64,000 nucleotides of DNA from Chitinophagaceae bacterium. GTDB lineage: Bacteria > Bacteroidota > Bacteroidia > Cytophagales > Cytophagaceae. The DNA lies in assembly GCA_028288405.1 (NCBI GenBank), contig JAQBNS010000104.1, forward strand, positions 1-64,000, in the 5' to 3' direction. The notes beneath the pieces were generated by a model. It saw nothing but the letters and a program-made list of their open reading frames with translations, did not search any database and was not told where the DNA came from. Shown here piece by piece: positions 44,818 to 52,668 of this stretch. Numbering within the stretch: the first letter of the stretch is position 1; each line of letters opens with the position of its first letter. The position numbers and the translations under genes are program-made.

Positions 44818-45873
44818 TTTTATTTTAAGTTCTCCAATAGAAATACCGCTTTCTCCGGATATCGAATAGAGAACGTACCATTTATCATTTTCAACAAAAA
44901 CTGCCGGATCCCTTAATTCACGCACTTTTCCGTAATACAGACCGGGTGAGGATTTGGTTAAGGGTTGATCCACACCTTCGTCTTTTGTTTGTGGTTCTGC
45001 AATCGTAACAGGAGCAGTAGGTTTCCAATTATTCCAATCGTTGGTTAGCGGAATGTAAGATAATAGTATGCGTTCGGGTGTATCTCCTATGCGGCTGTAA
45101 AACACCCATAAGGTATCTCCTTTCAAAGCTACAGCAGGGTGTCGCAAATAGTTTTCTTTGGTTTGAATACTGGAAAAAGGATTCGGTCCTTCTTCGAAAG
45201 CTGCAATACCGTCTTTGGAACGAGCGAATAGCCCCGCTCTGGAGATGGAGTAATAATAATCTTTCCATTTGAATACGCGGAAGTAAGAATAACCGAGTAT
45301 CGTGGAATCGGCTTTGAAATGTATGCCATCTTTGGAAGTGGCGCGCAAGGTGTATTGTCCTTTGTGTGTAGCATCTACAATCGGACAATGAAAGTACATG
45401 ACAAGTTGTTTATTGATTTCGTCGACATGCACGTCAGGAGAGGCGATGTGTGTTACCGCATCATCTCCACTTTCTGCTCCCTGATGTTTAACGCTTTGTC
45501 CCGAGTTTGGTAATCCGTATTCACATGTTTTGCAATCATGGAGTTGTAAAGACCCTGGCTCATATATTTTCCATGGACCGTTTACATCATCTGCGTAGGC
45601 AAGTCGTATGTGTTTTCCCTTGTGATGAGCAAAGTATAGGTAGTACTTTCCCAGTTTATGAGGAAGCCATTCCGGTGCTTTGATGAGAGAAGGGCCATTG
45701 ATGTTTTCTCCTTCGGTGCCTGCTATGAGTTTATCGCTGATGATGGGATTATTTTTGCTGCGCTCAAAAGAAATGTTTTGAGCAACAACAGATAGTACTG
45801 TTATGAAATGAATAACGAGGAAGTATAAAAAAGGGTTTTTACTCACTTTTTTTAGCGAAGGAATGCAAAGCAT
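44815..45873 (-). CDS. Secreted GH43-like five-bladed propeller protein
   Basis: A 352-residue protein with a hydrophobic N-terminal signal (about residues 14-31, ending SVVAQ). The body resembles the five-bladed propeller of GH43/GH117-like proteins: NNPIISDKLIAGTEGENINGPS, YYLYFAHHKGKHIRLAYADD and RELRDPAVFVENDKWYVLYS. The carbohydrate role is inferred. It is upstream of FGE in the same direction, which suggests work on sulfated polysaccharides. Site B of the shared palindrome family lies about 106 bases upstream of its start. Confidence 0.72.
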   Translation of the reverse strand: MLCIPSLKKVSKNPFLYFLVIHFITVLSVVAQNISFERSKNNPIISDKLIAGTEGENINGPSLIKAPEWLPHKLGKYYLYFAHHKGKHIRLAYADDVNGPWKIYEPGSLQLHDCKTCEYGLPNSGQSVKHQGAESGDDAVTHIASPDVHVDEINKQLVMYFHCPIVDATHKGQYTLRATSKDGIHFKADSTILGYSYFRVFKWKDYYYSISRAGLFARSKDGIAAFEEGPNPFSSIQTKENYLRHPAVALKGDTLWVFYSRIGDTPERILLSYIPLTNDWNNWKPTAPVTIAEPQTKDEGVDQPLTKSSPGLYYGKVRELRDPAVFVENDKWYVLYSISGESGISIGELKIK

Positions 45874-45978
45874 CAGTTTTTCCGGTTAGGTATTGGTATA
45901 GATTTATTTCTCAGTAGTGAGACCGAAAGATTTTAGCATATAGGCAGAAGTTACTGTTTTAGGGCAGTTTCGTAAATC

Positions 45979-46002
45979 CTACTAATTCTATAGGCAAAGT
46001 AA
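45979..46002. promoter_or_regulatory. Palindrome site B, one half degenerate
   Basis: CTACTAATTC-TATA-GGCAAAGTAA. The left half and centre (15 bases including the next G) match site C at 14 positions and site A at 14, while the right half is poor. It lies between the divergent GH43-like and binding-protein genes. Confidence 0.55.
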
Positions 46003-46085
46003 GGTTTAGGGATTGTAAAAACCAAATTTTAGTCCTTTTTACTTTTTTGTGGTAGGAAACCCATTTTTATATTTTAAGAGAATGC

Positions 46086-46117
46086 TTGACAATATCCGGC
46101 CGTCTGCTGTATATTTG
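46086..46117 (+). promoter_or_regulatory. Promoter of the binding-protein gene
   Basis: TTG at 46086-46088 and TATATTTG at 46110-46117 are separated by 21 bases, matching the Bacteroidetes -33/-7 pattern. Transcription would start near 46124, leaving a leader of about 230 bases. Confidence 0.65.
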
Positions 46118-46155
46118 AATCATTAAAATTATTCCCTGCCTAAATTAATCTCTGT

Positions 46156-46283
46156 CCACCGCCGGATTCATTTAAGCAACAGCATAGCATCCCTACTTAT
46201 CCGGCTGGGTTTGATTTCCAAAATTACATGTTGAAAAAAGATATCCTGGAGGATTAGCTAGTCTTGATAGTGAAGGACGGTGG
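46156..46283 (+). ncRNA. Candidate structured leader RNA (riboswitch-like)
   Basis: CCACC (46156-46160, extendable to G) pairs with GGTGG (46279-46283), closing a domain that contains the 7-base helix GCCGGAT (46161-46167)/ATCCGGC (46199-46205) and a small hairpin ATCC-TGGA-GGAT (46243-46254). The stacking of the closing stem directly on the first helix looks like a junction RNA. It matches no riboswitch class I know. Folding is read by eye. Confidence 0.4.
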
Positions 46284-46311
46284 TGGAAAATTTGTTCTTT
46301 TCTTTTAAAGG

Positions 46312-46335
46312 CTACTAATCCGATAGGAATTATAG
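46312..46335. promoter_or_regulatory. Palindrome site D
   Basis: CTACTAATCC-GATA-GGAATTATAG, an imperfect 24-bp palindrome of the same family as sites A and C. It ends 20 bases before the ATG at 46356, with AGGAGG in between, so it lies within the predicted leader or controls a second, closer promoter. Confidence 0.6.
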
Positions 46336-46355
46336 AATATAAACAGGAGGTCCAC

Positions 46356-47288
46356 ATGAAAAAGATACTATTCTTCCTTACGCTACTTGTATCATCGCTG
46401 GTTTCTTTGCCATCTTTCGCGCAGGCTGCATCCAATAGCATTACGGTATCGGGTTCTCGCTTTACCTATGATCTCTTGCGTCAATGGATACAGGATTTTA
46501 ATGAAGAGAATCCTGATGCAGTCATTCAGATTGTACCCAGAGAAACACCTTTTGCAGAACAAGCCAATCTGGTTATCAATGCACACAACCTGGATACCGT
46601 AGAGATTAGAGAAGGGTATGAATACATCAAACTTGGTCGTTATGTCATTCTTCCCATTGCGAATGAACAGAATACACTGGCGAGATTGTACAAGAACAAA
46701 CCCATCAGGCAAAAAGAGTTGAAGGAATTGTATTTCGATCCATTTCAGGAAGAAGTGGAGTCGTCAGAAATTAAAAGAGTAAAAAAGCAAAGCATACAAC
46801 TCTATACCCGTCAACGCATCGCTTGTGCCAATACGGCATTTGCAGCATATTACGGTTTCAAAGCGAAAGATATAAAAGGTAGACCTATTGCGGGAGAAGA
46901 CAAACATTTGTTATATGCCATTGCAAAAGATACGTCAGGCGTAACTTATAGCATACCGAGTATCTTTTACGATTTGCAGACGAGGAAGTTGAAGAAGGGA
47001 ATCAGCATTTTGAAAACCGAAAGTCTGGCCAATGCTGTTGCAACAGAAAAATTAGATCTCTCTAATTTGGATTCGTTAACAACTTATTTGGAAAAGAATG
47101 TAACATCGGCGGATTTTCCTGTTACTTATTTTCACATCTCCTTGAAAAAAGATGTGCCGGAAAATTCTATCGAACGGAAATTCTTACACTATATCTTGAC
47201 AAAAGGTCAGACGCGCTTGCATCAGTTTGGTTTTTTGAATCCGGAAGAACCTGTAAGAGCCCAAAGTATTCAACTGATCAGCTTCTGA
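46356..47288 (+). CDS. PstS-like periplasmic substrate-binding protein
   Basis: A 310-residue protein with a signal peptide (residues 1-22, MKKILFFLTLLVSSLVSLPSFA). SITVSGSRFTYDLLRQWIQDF matches the opening of PstS-like solute-binding domains, and KYVILPIANEQNTLARLYKN with a linker and IPSIFYDLQT fit the two-lobe fold. No ABC permease or ATPase gene is adjacent, so the ligand is unknown; phosphate, sulfate or another anion is possible. Good AGGAGG Shine-Dalgarno at 46346-46351, unusual for this window. Palindrome site D and a long structured leader lie directly upstream. Confidence 0.78.
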   Translation: MKKILFFLTLLVSSLVSLPSFAQAASNSITVSGSRFTYDLLRQWIQDFNEENPDAVIQIVPRETPFAEQANLVINAHNLDTVEIREGYEYIKLGRYVILPIANEQNTLARLYKNKPIRQKELKELYFDPFQEEVESSEIKRVKKQSIQLYTRQRIACANTAFAAYYGFKAKDIKGRPIAGEDKHLLYAIAKDTSGVTYSIPSIFYDLQTRKLKKGISILKTESLANAVATEKLDLSNLDSLTTYLEKNVTSADFPVTYFHISLKKDVPENSIERKFLHYILTKGQTRLHQFGFLNPEEPVRAQSIQLISF

Positions 47289-47290
47289 GT

Positions 47291-48040
47291 TTAAATGGAA
47301 TAGTTTGCTTTTCCGATTCTTAATAGGATGGGAAAGGTAATCGATTTAGTTTTGTTTGCTGCTCCCCACGCTTTACCTAATTGCTCTTCTATCAGGGAAA
47401 GTGGATTGAGCTGCTCTTTTTTTTCATAGAACCGCACGGCCGACCAGGTATTTAAATAGCCTATCAATTGATGTAAATTCCATTCCACCGTATGATTAAA
47501 AGCCGGAGCTTTTATTTCTTCGAAGGGAAACGGAATAGTTTGATACTGTTCATCGATGTATCTTCTTTCTGTATCCCAATAGGGTCCGATGATTTGAGTG
47601 TAAAAATGATCAATGATAAGATTGATGGAATCTTCTGTACGCAGCAATCCATAACCCATCACAGCCACTATGCCTTCTGGCTTTAACGTGCGTCGCACTT
47701 CTTTGTAAAACAAATTAAAGTCAAACCAGTGAATGGCCTGTGCAACGGTGATCAAATCAAAAAGATGATCAGGAAAAGAAGTTTGTTCTGCAGGTTCTAT
47801 TTTGTAATGTATGTTGGATACAGAAGGAGCTTGTTGCAATTGCTTTTCACTTAGGTCTGTGGCGTAGACGTGTTCAAAATAGTGTGCCAATACAACAGCT
47901 ACTTGTCCGTTTCCTGTTCCGCAATCCCATGCTGTTTCTTTTTTGGAAACAAGAGTGAACAAAAATAGATAAAGCTCTTCAGGATAAGAAGGTCTGTATT
48001 TTTGATACTCTTCTGCATGGCTGGAAAAAAGGTCTTTCAT
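47291..48040 (-). CDS. Class I SAM-dependent methyltransferase
   Basis: A 249-residue Rossmann-fold enzyme. SAM motif I is AWDCGTGNGQVAVVLA (about residues 38-53), with YATDLSEKQLQQAP as the acidic loop and FDLITVAQAIHWFD as motif II/III; the last is typical of the UbiE/YcgJ-like group. The substrate is unknown. It is convergent with the binding-protein gene, two bases apart. Confidence 0.87.
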   Translation of the reverse strand: MKDLFSSHAEEYQKYRPSYPEELYLFLFTLVSKKETAWDCGTGNGQVAVVLAHYFEHVYATDLSEKQLQQAPSVSNIHYKIEPAEQTSFPDHLFDLITVAQAIHWFDFNLFYKEVRRTLKPEGIVAVMGYGLLRTEDSINLIIDHFYTQIIGPYWDTERRYIDEQYQTIPFPFEEIKAPAFNHTVEWNLHQLIGYLNTWSAVRFYEKKEQLNPLSLIEEQLGKAWGAANKTKSITFPILLRIGKANYSI

Positions 48041-48069
48041 TTTTCAAAATATAAAATGAGGGCTGGCTA

Positions 48070-49146
48070 TTATTTGCCTTTTGTAGTTTTCTCTCGTCCG
48101 TCACCGATTAGAAAACCAAAAGGTTCAAGACCTTCTATGCGGTCAAAGATTACTTTTAGTATAGCGGTCAGGGGAATGGATAGAAACATACCCGCTACAC
48201 CCCACAGACTTCCTCCGATTAACACTACAATAATAGAAATCAAAGCGTTGACTTCTACTTTGCTGGCCACAATTTTTGGAACGAGAAAATTATTATCGAT
48301 AAACTGCACAATCAAATAGGCGATCAATACCCACAAAGCCGCTAGTGGATTCAACGTGGCGAGGGCAAGAACCATGGGTATAGCAACCGCTACTAAGCCA
48401 CCTATGTAGGGAATGATATTTAGGATAGCTCCGATGACTCCTATGAGTATGGCATAAGGAACACCAATGATCAGGAGTGCAACAGAATTTAAGGTGGCAA
48501 CAATAACCGCTTCAATAAGTAATCCTACAAGATAACTTTGTATCAAATATTTTGTTTCTTTTAAAATTTCGGCGACTACTTTATGCGAACTGCTTTTGAA
48601 TACTTTATAAATGAAATCTACCAGTAAGGATTTGTAAAGTAAAATCATGAAAATGTAAACAGGGAGCAAAAACATCATGGCTAGTATTCCTCCAACTGTT
48701 CCTAATGTTTGTCCTACGAAAGCCGTACCGTTTGATAAACCTTCTTTCTGTGTTTTGGCTATCCATGCATCAATCTGAGGATTACTGATATTGAAGGTAG
48801 AAGAAATCCATTGCGTGGTATCATGAAATAGCGTTATAAATTTTTGTTTGAACAGAGGAAAAGAATCACTCAATAGAGCCATTTGTGATCCCAGGAAATA
48901 CAAAAGACCAAATACAATGAACATTGTGGTGATCAATGATAATACAATGGCGATGATACGATTGAATTTTTTGGAAGTAAGAAAATTAACAATTGGATTT
49001 AATAGAATAGCGAGGATCGTAGCAAATAGAACAGGTACCAGAATTTCTCTTCCTATATAAAGGATAAAGCCTAGTGCCAGTATACCAAGAATGATTTGTG
49101 CGATTTTAGAATAGAGCGGTAAACTTACCAGTTTGGGGTTTTCCAT
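48070..49146 (-). CDS. AI-2E family transporter (PerM-like)
   Basis: A 358-residue membrane protein of the AI-2E exporter/PerM family, with about seven helices. The family's characteristic central region is IGVIGAILNIIPYIGGLVA and the C-terminal segment IAYLIVQFIDNNFLVPKIVASKVEVNALI. Many members export sodium or small molecules rather than autoinducer 2, so the substrate is open. It may be cotranscribed with the methyltransferase gene downstream. Confidence 0.9.
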   Translation of the reverse strand: MENPKLVSLPLYSKIAQIILGILALGFILYIGREILVPVLFATILAILLNPIVNFLTSKKFNRIIAIVLSLITTMFIVFGLLYFLGSQMALLSDSFPLFKQKFITLFHDTTQWISSTFNISNPQIDAWIAKTQKEGLSNGTAFVGQTLGTVGGILAMMFLLPVYIFMILLYKSLLVDFIYKVFKSSSHKVVAEILKETKYLIQSYLVGLLIEAVIVATLNSVALLIIGVPYAILIGVIGAILNIIPYIGGLVAVAIPMVLALATLNPLAALWVLIAYLIVQFIDNNFLVPKIVASKVEVNALISIIVVLIGGSLWGVAGMFLSIPLTAILKVIFDRIEGLEPFGFLIGDGREKTTKGK

Positions 49147-49182
49147 GATAGAAATGAAAGAAAAATTTAAAAGTGAATATAA

Positions 49183-49671
49183 CTATTTTGAATTGGCTTT
49201 AGGCTTCTTGGCGACGGGTGTACGTTCTTTTTTAATGTGATGAAATTGTTCTGCTTCTTCAATAGAATGAGATTCAGTGATTTTACCTTCTTCTTTTGCC
49301 ATGTTCGCTAATTTACTATAAAACTTTCGTAATACTTTCATTTCGTCTTCTGTCAACTCTTCGACACAAACGAGGCGGTTACTCGCAATTTCGTTCGTTG
49401 CCAGAAGTTCGTTTAATTTTAATTGTATAGACAGCGATTCTTTATTCTGTGCTTTTTGGATGACAAAAACCATGAGGAAAGTAATGATGGTAGTAGATGT
49501 ATTAATGATCAGTTGCCATACTTCAGAATAATCGAAAAAAGGACCTGAACATAGCCATAATAGAATAATAGAAACAGCACCCACAAATGCATAAGTACTG
49601 CCTGCCGCTTCTGTCACTGCAGAAGAGAATTTTTCGAAGAGTGCTTGTGTACCTTTAGAAGATTTTGTCAT
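49183..49671 (-). CDS. Low-affinity iron permease family membrane protein
   Basis: A 162-residue protein with two membrane helices: GSTYAFVGAVSIILLWLCSG (about 24-43) and TSTTIITFLMVFVIQKAQNK. These match the small bacterial proteins grouped with low-affinity iron permeases (PF04120). The C-terminal half is cytoplasmic, charged and helical (AMIK-like LAMAKEEGKITESHS region). Whether it carries iron is untested for these short forms. Confidence 0.8.
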   Translation of the reverse strand: MTKSSKGTQALFEKFSSAVTEAAGSTYAFVGAVSIILLWLCSGPFFDYSEVWQLIINTSTTIITFLMVFVIQKAQNKESLSIQLKLNELLATNEIASNRLVCVEELTEDEMKVLRKFYSKLANMAKEEGKITESHSIEEAEQFHHIKKERTPVAKKPKANSK

Positions 49672-49899
49672 GTGGGGTTAAACGCTAATGTGTTTGTCAA
49701 TGATGTTTATACAAAATTATGTCCAGAAAATAAAGTAGTCTGTACTAAGGATTAAGACCTGTATGTGAAATAACATTTCCTCAAAATGTGGATTTTTATC
49801 CCTGCTATTATACCTTTTTTGACTTGAAAGTGTAGAAATCAAAGGTATATAAGAAGGCATAGCTTTTGATTAGTTGATAGGCACAACAAGTTTACAGCT

Positions 49900-50397
49900 A
49901 TGGAAAATCAATTGAAAGCAGAACACAACAGAGAGAAGCAAGTGGCTATAGTAGCTGCAGATGGAGTGGATGAAAGCTCGCTTTTTAAAATGAAATCAGC
50001 GCTGGAAGAAAAAGGATTACAGACTAGAATTGTCTCGACGCAAAAAGGTGCAATTTGCAGTTCTAAAGGTAAGCAAATTGAAGTGGATCAAATTTTTCTG
50101 ACTGCTTTTCCAATTGACTTTGATGCAGTTTATGTCCCGGGAGGGGAAGACAGTATCTTTGCTTTGCAGACAGAACCGGGAGTGATACGTTTTCTTAACG
50201 ATGCTTATAACAACAGTAAACCGATTGCTGTTGACGGAGAAGGAGAAGAGTTGTTATACATTACTGCTGCGGGAACAGAATTAAACAAAGGCACAGTAGA
50301 AGGTATTTTCATTAACCGTGCCTCTAAAGAGTTTGTTAAAGCCATTGGTCAGCAACACTTTTTATCTATGGAAAAACAAAGCAGAATTTCTGCTTAA
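49900..50397 (+). CDS. Stand-alone DJ-1/PfpI-like domain, paralogue of the catalase C-terminus
   Basis: A 165-residue protein with the class I glutamine amidotransferase-like fold. QVAIVAADGVDESSLFKMKSAL, FDAVYVPGGEDSI and the later segments align along their whole length with residues about 560-719 of the catalase encoded next door (QIAILAANGVDDAALVKMKS, FDAVYVPGGQKSI). The nucleophile cysteine of DJ-1/PfpI proteases is absent, as PIAVDGEGEELL shows. It lies 37 bases upstream of the catalase gene and is probably cotranscribed; a tetramer-stabilising or accessory role is inferred. Confidence 0.82.
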   Translation: MENQLKAEHNREKQVAIVAADGVDESSLFKMKSALEEKGLQTRIVSTQKGAICSSKGKQIEVDQIFLTAFPIDFDAVYVPGGEDSIFALQTEPGVIRFLNDAYNNSKPIAVDGEGEELLYITAAGTELNKGTVEGIFINRASKEFVKAIGQQHFLSMEKQSRISA

Positions 50398-50434
50398 TAA
50401 TCAATACTAAACTTTATATAGCTTAACTATTTTC

Positions 50435-52594
50435 ATGGCAAAAAAACCTTCTGCAAAGAATGTCGGTACCAATGCTAAAATTGAGGACCTGGCTAAAAAC
50501 AGTATTTCCAGTGATGGAGCATTGATGACAACCGATCAGGGATTGAAAATTAATGATGATCAAAATTCTTTAAAATCAGGGGAAAGAGGATCTACTCTCC
50601 TGGAGGATTTTATTCTGCGGGAAAAGATTACGCATTTTGATCATGAAAGAATTCCTGAACGCATTGTTCACGCACGCGGCGCTGCTGCTCATGGTGTATT
50701 CGAGTTGTATGAATCAGTAGCGGAATATACAAAAGCCGGTTTTTTACAAACGCCCGGGACAAAGACGCCCGTATTTGTTCGTTTCAGTACCGTGGCTGGA
50801 TCACGCGGATCATCTGATCTCGCACGTGATGTCAGGGGTTTCTCTGTTAAGTTTTATACCGAAGAAGGCAATTATGATTTGGTTGGAAACAACATGCCTG
50901 TATTCTTTATACAAGATGCGATGAAGTTTCCGGACTTGATTCATGCTGTTAAGCCAGAACCACATAATGAAATACCACAGGCTGCATCGGCACACGATAC
51001 GTTCTGGGATTTTATTTCTTTGATGCCCGAAAGCATGCACATGATCATGTGGGCCATGAGTGACCGCGCCATCCCACGCAGTTTGCGAATGATGGAAGGG
51101 TTTGGCGTACACACGTTCCGATTTATTAATGCCGCCGGAAAATCCGTATTTGTAAAATTCCATTGGAAACCTTTGCTGGGCGTACATTCTGTGGCATGGG
51201 ACGAAGCGCAAAAAATATCCGGTAAGGATCCTGATTTTCATCGCAGGGATTTATACGAAGCCATTGAGAATGGTGCTTTTCCGGAGTGGGAGTTGGGCGT
51301 GCAGATCGTACCGGAAAGAGACGAACATAAATTCGAATTCGATTTACTCGATCCTACAAAATTAATTCCTGAAGAGTTGGTTCCGGTGAAGATCATCGGC
51401 AAGATGACATTGAACCGCAATCCGGATAACTTCTTTGCGGAAACGGAACAAGTGGCCTTCCATCCGGGCCACCTGGTGCCGGGTATTGATTTTACAAATG
51501 ATCCCTTATTGCAAGGAAGATTATTCTCTTATACGGATACACAATTGTCTCGCCTTGGAAGCCCTAACTTTCATGAGATTCCTATTAATCGTCCCATAGT
51601 GACTGTACAGAATAACCAGCGCGATGGACACATGCGTCAACAGATTGATAAAGGAAAATCAAGTCATAGCCCCAATACAACAAGCGGCGGTTGCCCTTTC
51701 CAGGCGAAAGCCGCGGAAGGAGGATTCACTTCTTATAATGAACGCATCGATGCGAAAAAAATAAGAGCGAGAAGCCAGAGTTTCTTTGATCACTTCAGTC
51801 AGGCCCGTCTGTTTTTAAACAGTCAAAATCCGGCAGAAAGAAATCACCTGACCGATGCTTTACGTTTTGAATTGGGTAAAGTCAACGATGAAAACATTCG
51901 TAAACGTATGCTGGGCTTGTTGTCACAAGTAGACAGAACATTGGCCAATGATGTGGCAGACGCCTTAGGCATGATAGTCCCTAAGAGTCCTGAAGCACCA
52001 ATGAATCATAGCATTCCGGCAGATGGTAATCCTAAAAAGTTTCAGCCTTTTCCATTCGAGTCTTCTATCAAAGCGTCGGCTGCATTGAGCATGGCCAACA
52101 CGGTGAAGAATACAATTAAGAGTAGACAGATTGCAATACTCGCTGCCAATGGAGTGGACGATGCGGCTTTAGTCAAAATGAAATCGACGTTAGAAGCGGG
52201 AGGAGCCACCATACAAATTATTGCTCCGAAGTTAGGGATGATCAAAGGAAGCAAAGAGCAATTTAAGGTAAATCAAAGTTTCTTAACCGCGGCTTCTGTT
52301 TTGTTTGATGCTGTATATGTACCAGGCGGGCAAAAAAGTATCACCGCACTACTTGCTGAACCCGATGCGATTCATTTCATCAGCGAAATGTACAGGCATT
52401 GTAAAGCCATAGCTGCAGATGCTCAGGGAGTAGATTTGCTAAAAGCTACAGCAGTTGCAAAAGAATTATCCCGTGATAAGAAAACAGATCCTTCTACAGG
52501 GATTGTTGTGGATCGCCCGGCAAAAGATTTTGTGCAGGCGATTGCGAGACATCGAGTTTGGGAACGTGAGGCATTTAGAAAAGTACCTGCTTAA
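50435..52594 (+). CDS. katE: Large-subunit (HPII-type) catalase
   Basis: A 719-residue clade 2 catalase that breaks down hydrogen peroxide. The catalytic histidine is H79 in RIVHARGAAAHGVFE; FVRFSTVAGSRGSSDLARDVRGFSVKF surrounds the haem, and the proximal tyrosine is in RLFSYTDTQLSRLG. Residues about 560-719 form the extra DJ-1-like domain of the large class, also without a catalytic cysteine (AIAADAQGVDLL). Length is typical for HPII. A very strong bidirectional terminator follows. Confidence 0.95.
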   Translation: MAKKPSAKNVGTNAKIEDLAKNSISSDGALMTTDQGLKINDDQNSLKSGERGSTLLEDFILREKITHFDHERIPERIVHARGAAAHGVFELYESVAEYTKAGFLQTPGTKTPVFVRFSTVAGSRGSSDLARDVRGFSVKFYTEEGNYDLVGNNMPVFFIQDAMKFPDLIHAVKPEPHNEIPQAASAHDTFWDFISLMPESMHMIMWAMSDRAIPRSLRMMEGFGVHTFRFINAAGKSVFVKFHWKPLLGVHSVAWDEAQKISGKDPDFHRRDLYEAIENGAFPEWELGVQIVPERDEHKFEFDLLDPTKLIPEELVPVKIIGKMTLNRNPDNFFAETEQVAFHPGHLVPGIDFTNDPLLQGRLFSYTDTQLSRLGSPNFHEIPINRPIVTVQNNQRDGHMRQQIDKGKSSHSPNTTSGGCPFQAKAAEGGFTSYNERIDAKKIRARSQSFFDHFSQARLFLNSQNPAERNHLTDALRFELGKVNDENIRKRMLGLLSQVDRTLANDVADALGMIVPKSPEAPMNHSIPADGNPKKFQPFPFESSIKASAALSMANTVKNTIKSRQIAILAANGVDDAALVKMKSTLEAGGATIQIIAPKLGMIKGSKEQFKVNQSFLTAASVLFDAVYVPGGQKSITALLAEPDAIHFISEMYRHCKAIAADAQGVDLLKATAVAKELSRDKKTDPSTGIVVDRPAKDFVQAIARHRVWEREAFRKVPA

Positions 52595-52610
52595 TTGGAT
52601 TAAAGCTGAA

Positions 52611-52658
52611 CCATAAAAAAAGGGCTGGTACATTATTGTACCAGCCCTTTTTTTATGG
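52611..52658. terminator. Bidirectional terminator between katE and the histidine kinase gene
   Basis: CCATAAAAAAAGGGCTGGTACA and its exact complement form 22-base arms around a 4-base loop, with T-runs on both strands. It serves two convergent genes. Confidence 0.95.
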
Positions 52659-52668
52659 TTTGTTATAA

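Noticed and set aside
46124-46311. Known sulfur-related riboswitch (SAM or similar)
   Set aside because: I could not find the conserved core sequences of SAM, TPP or cobalamin riboswitches, so it is kept only as an unclassified structured leader.
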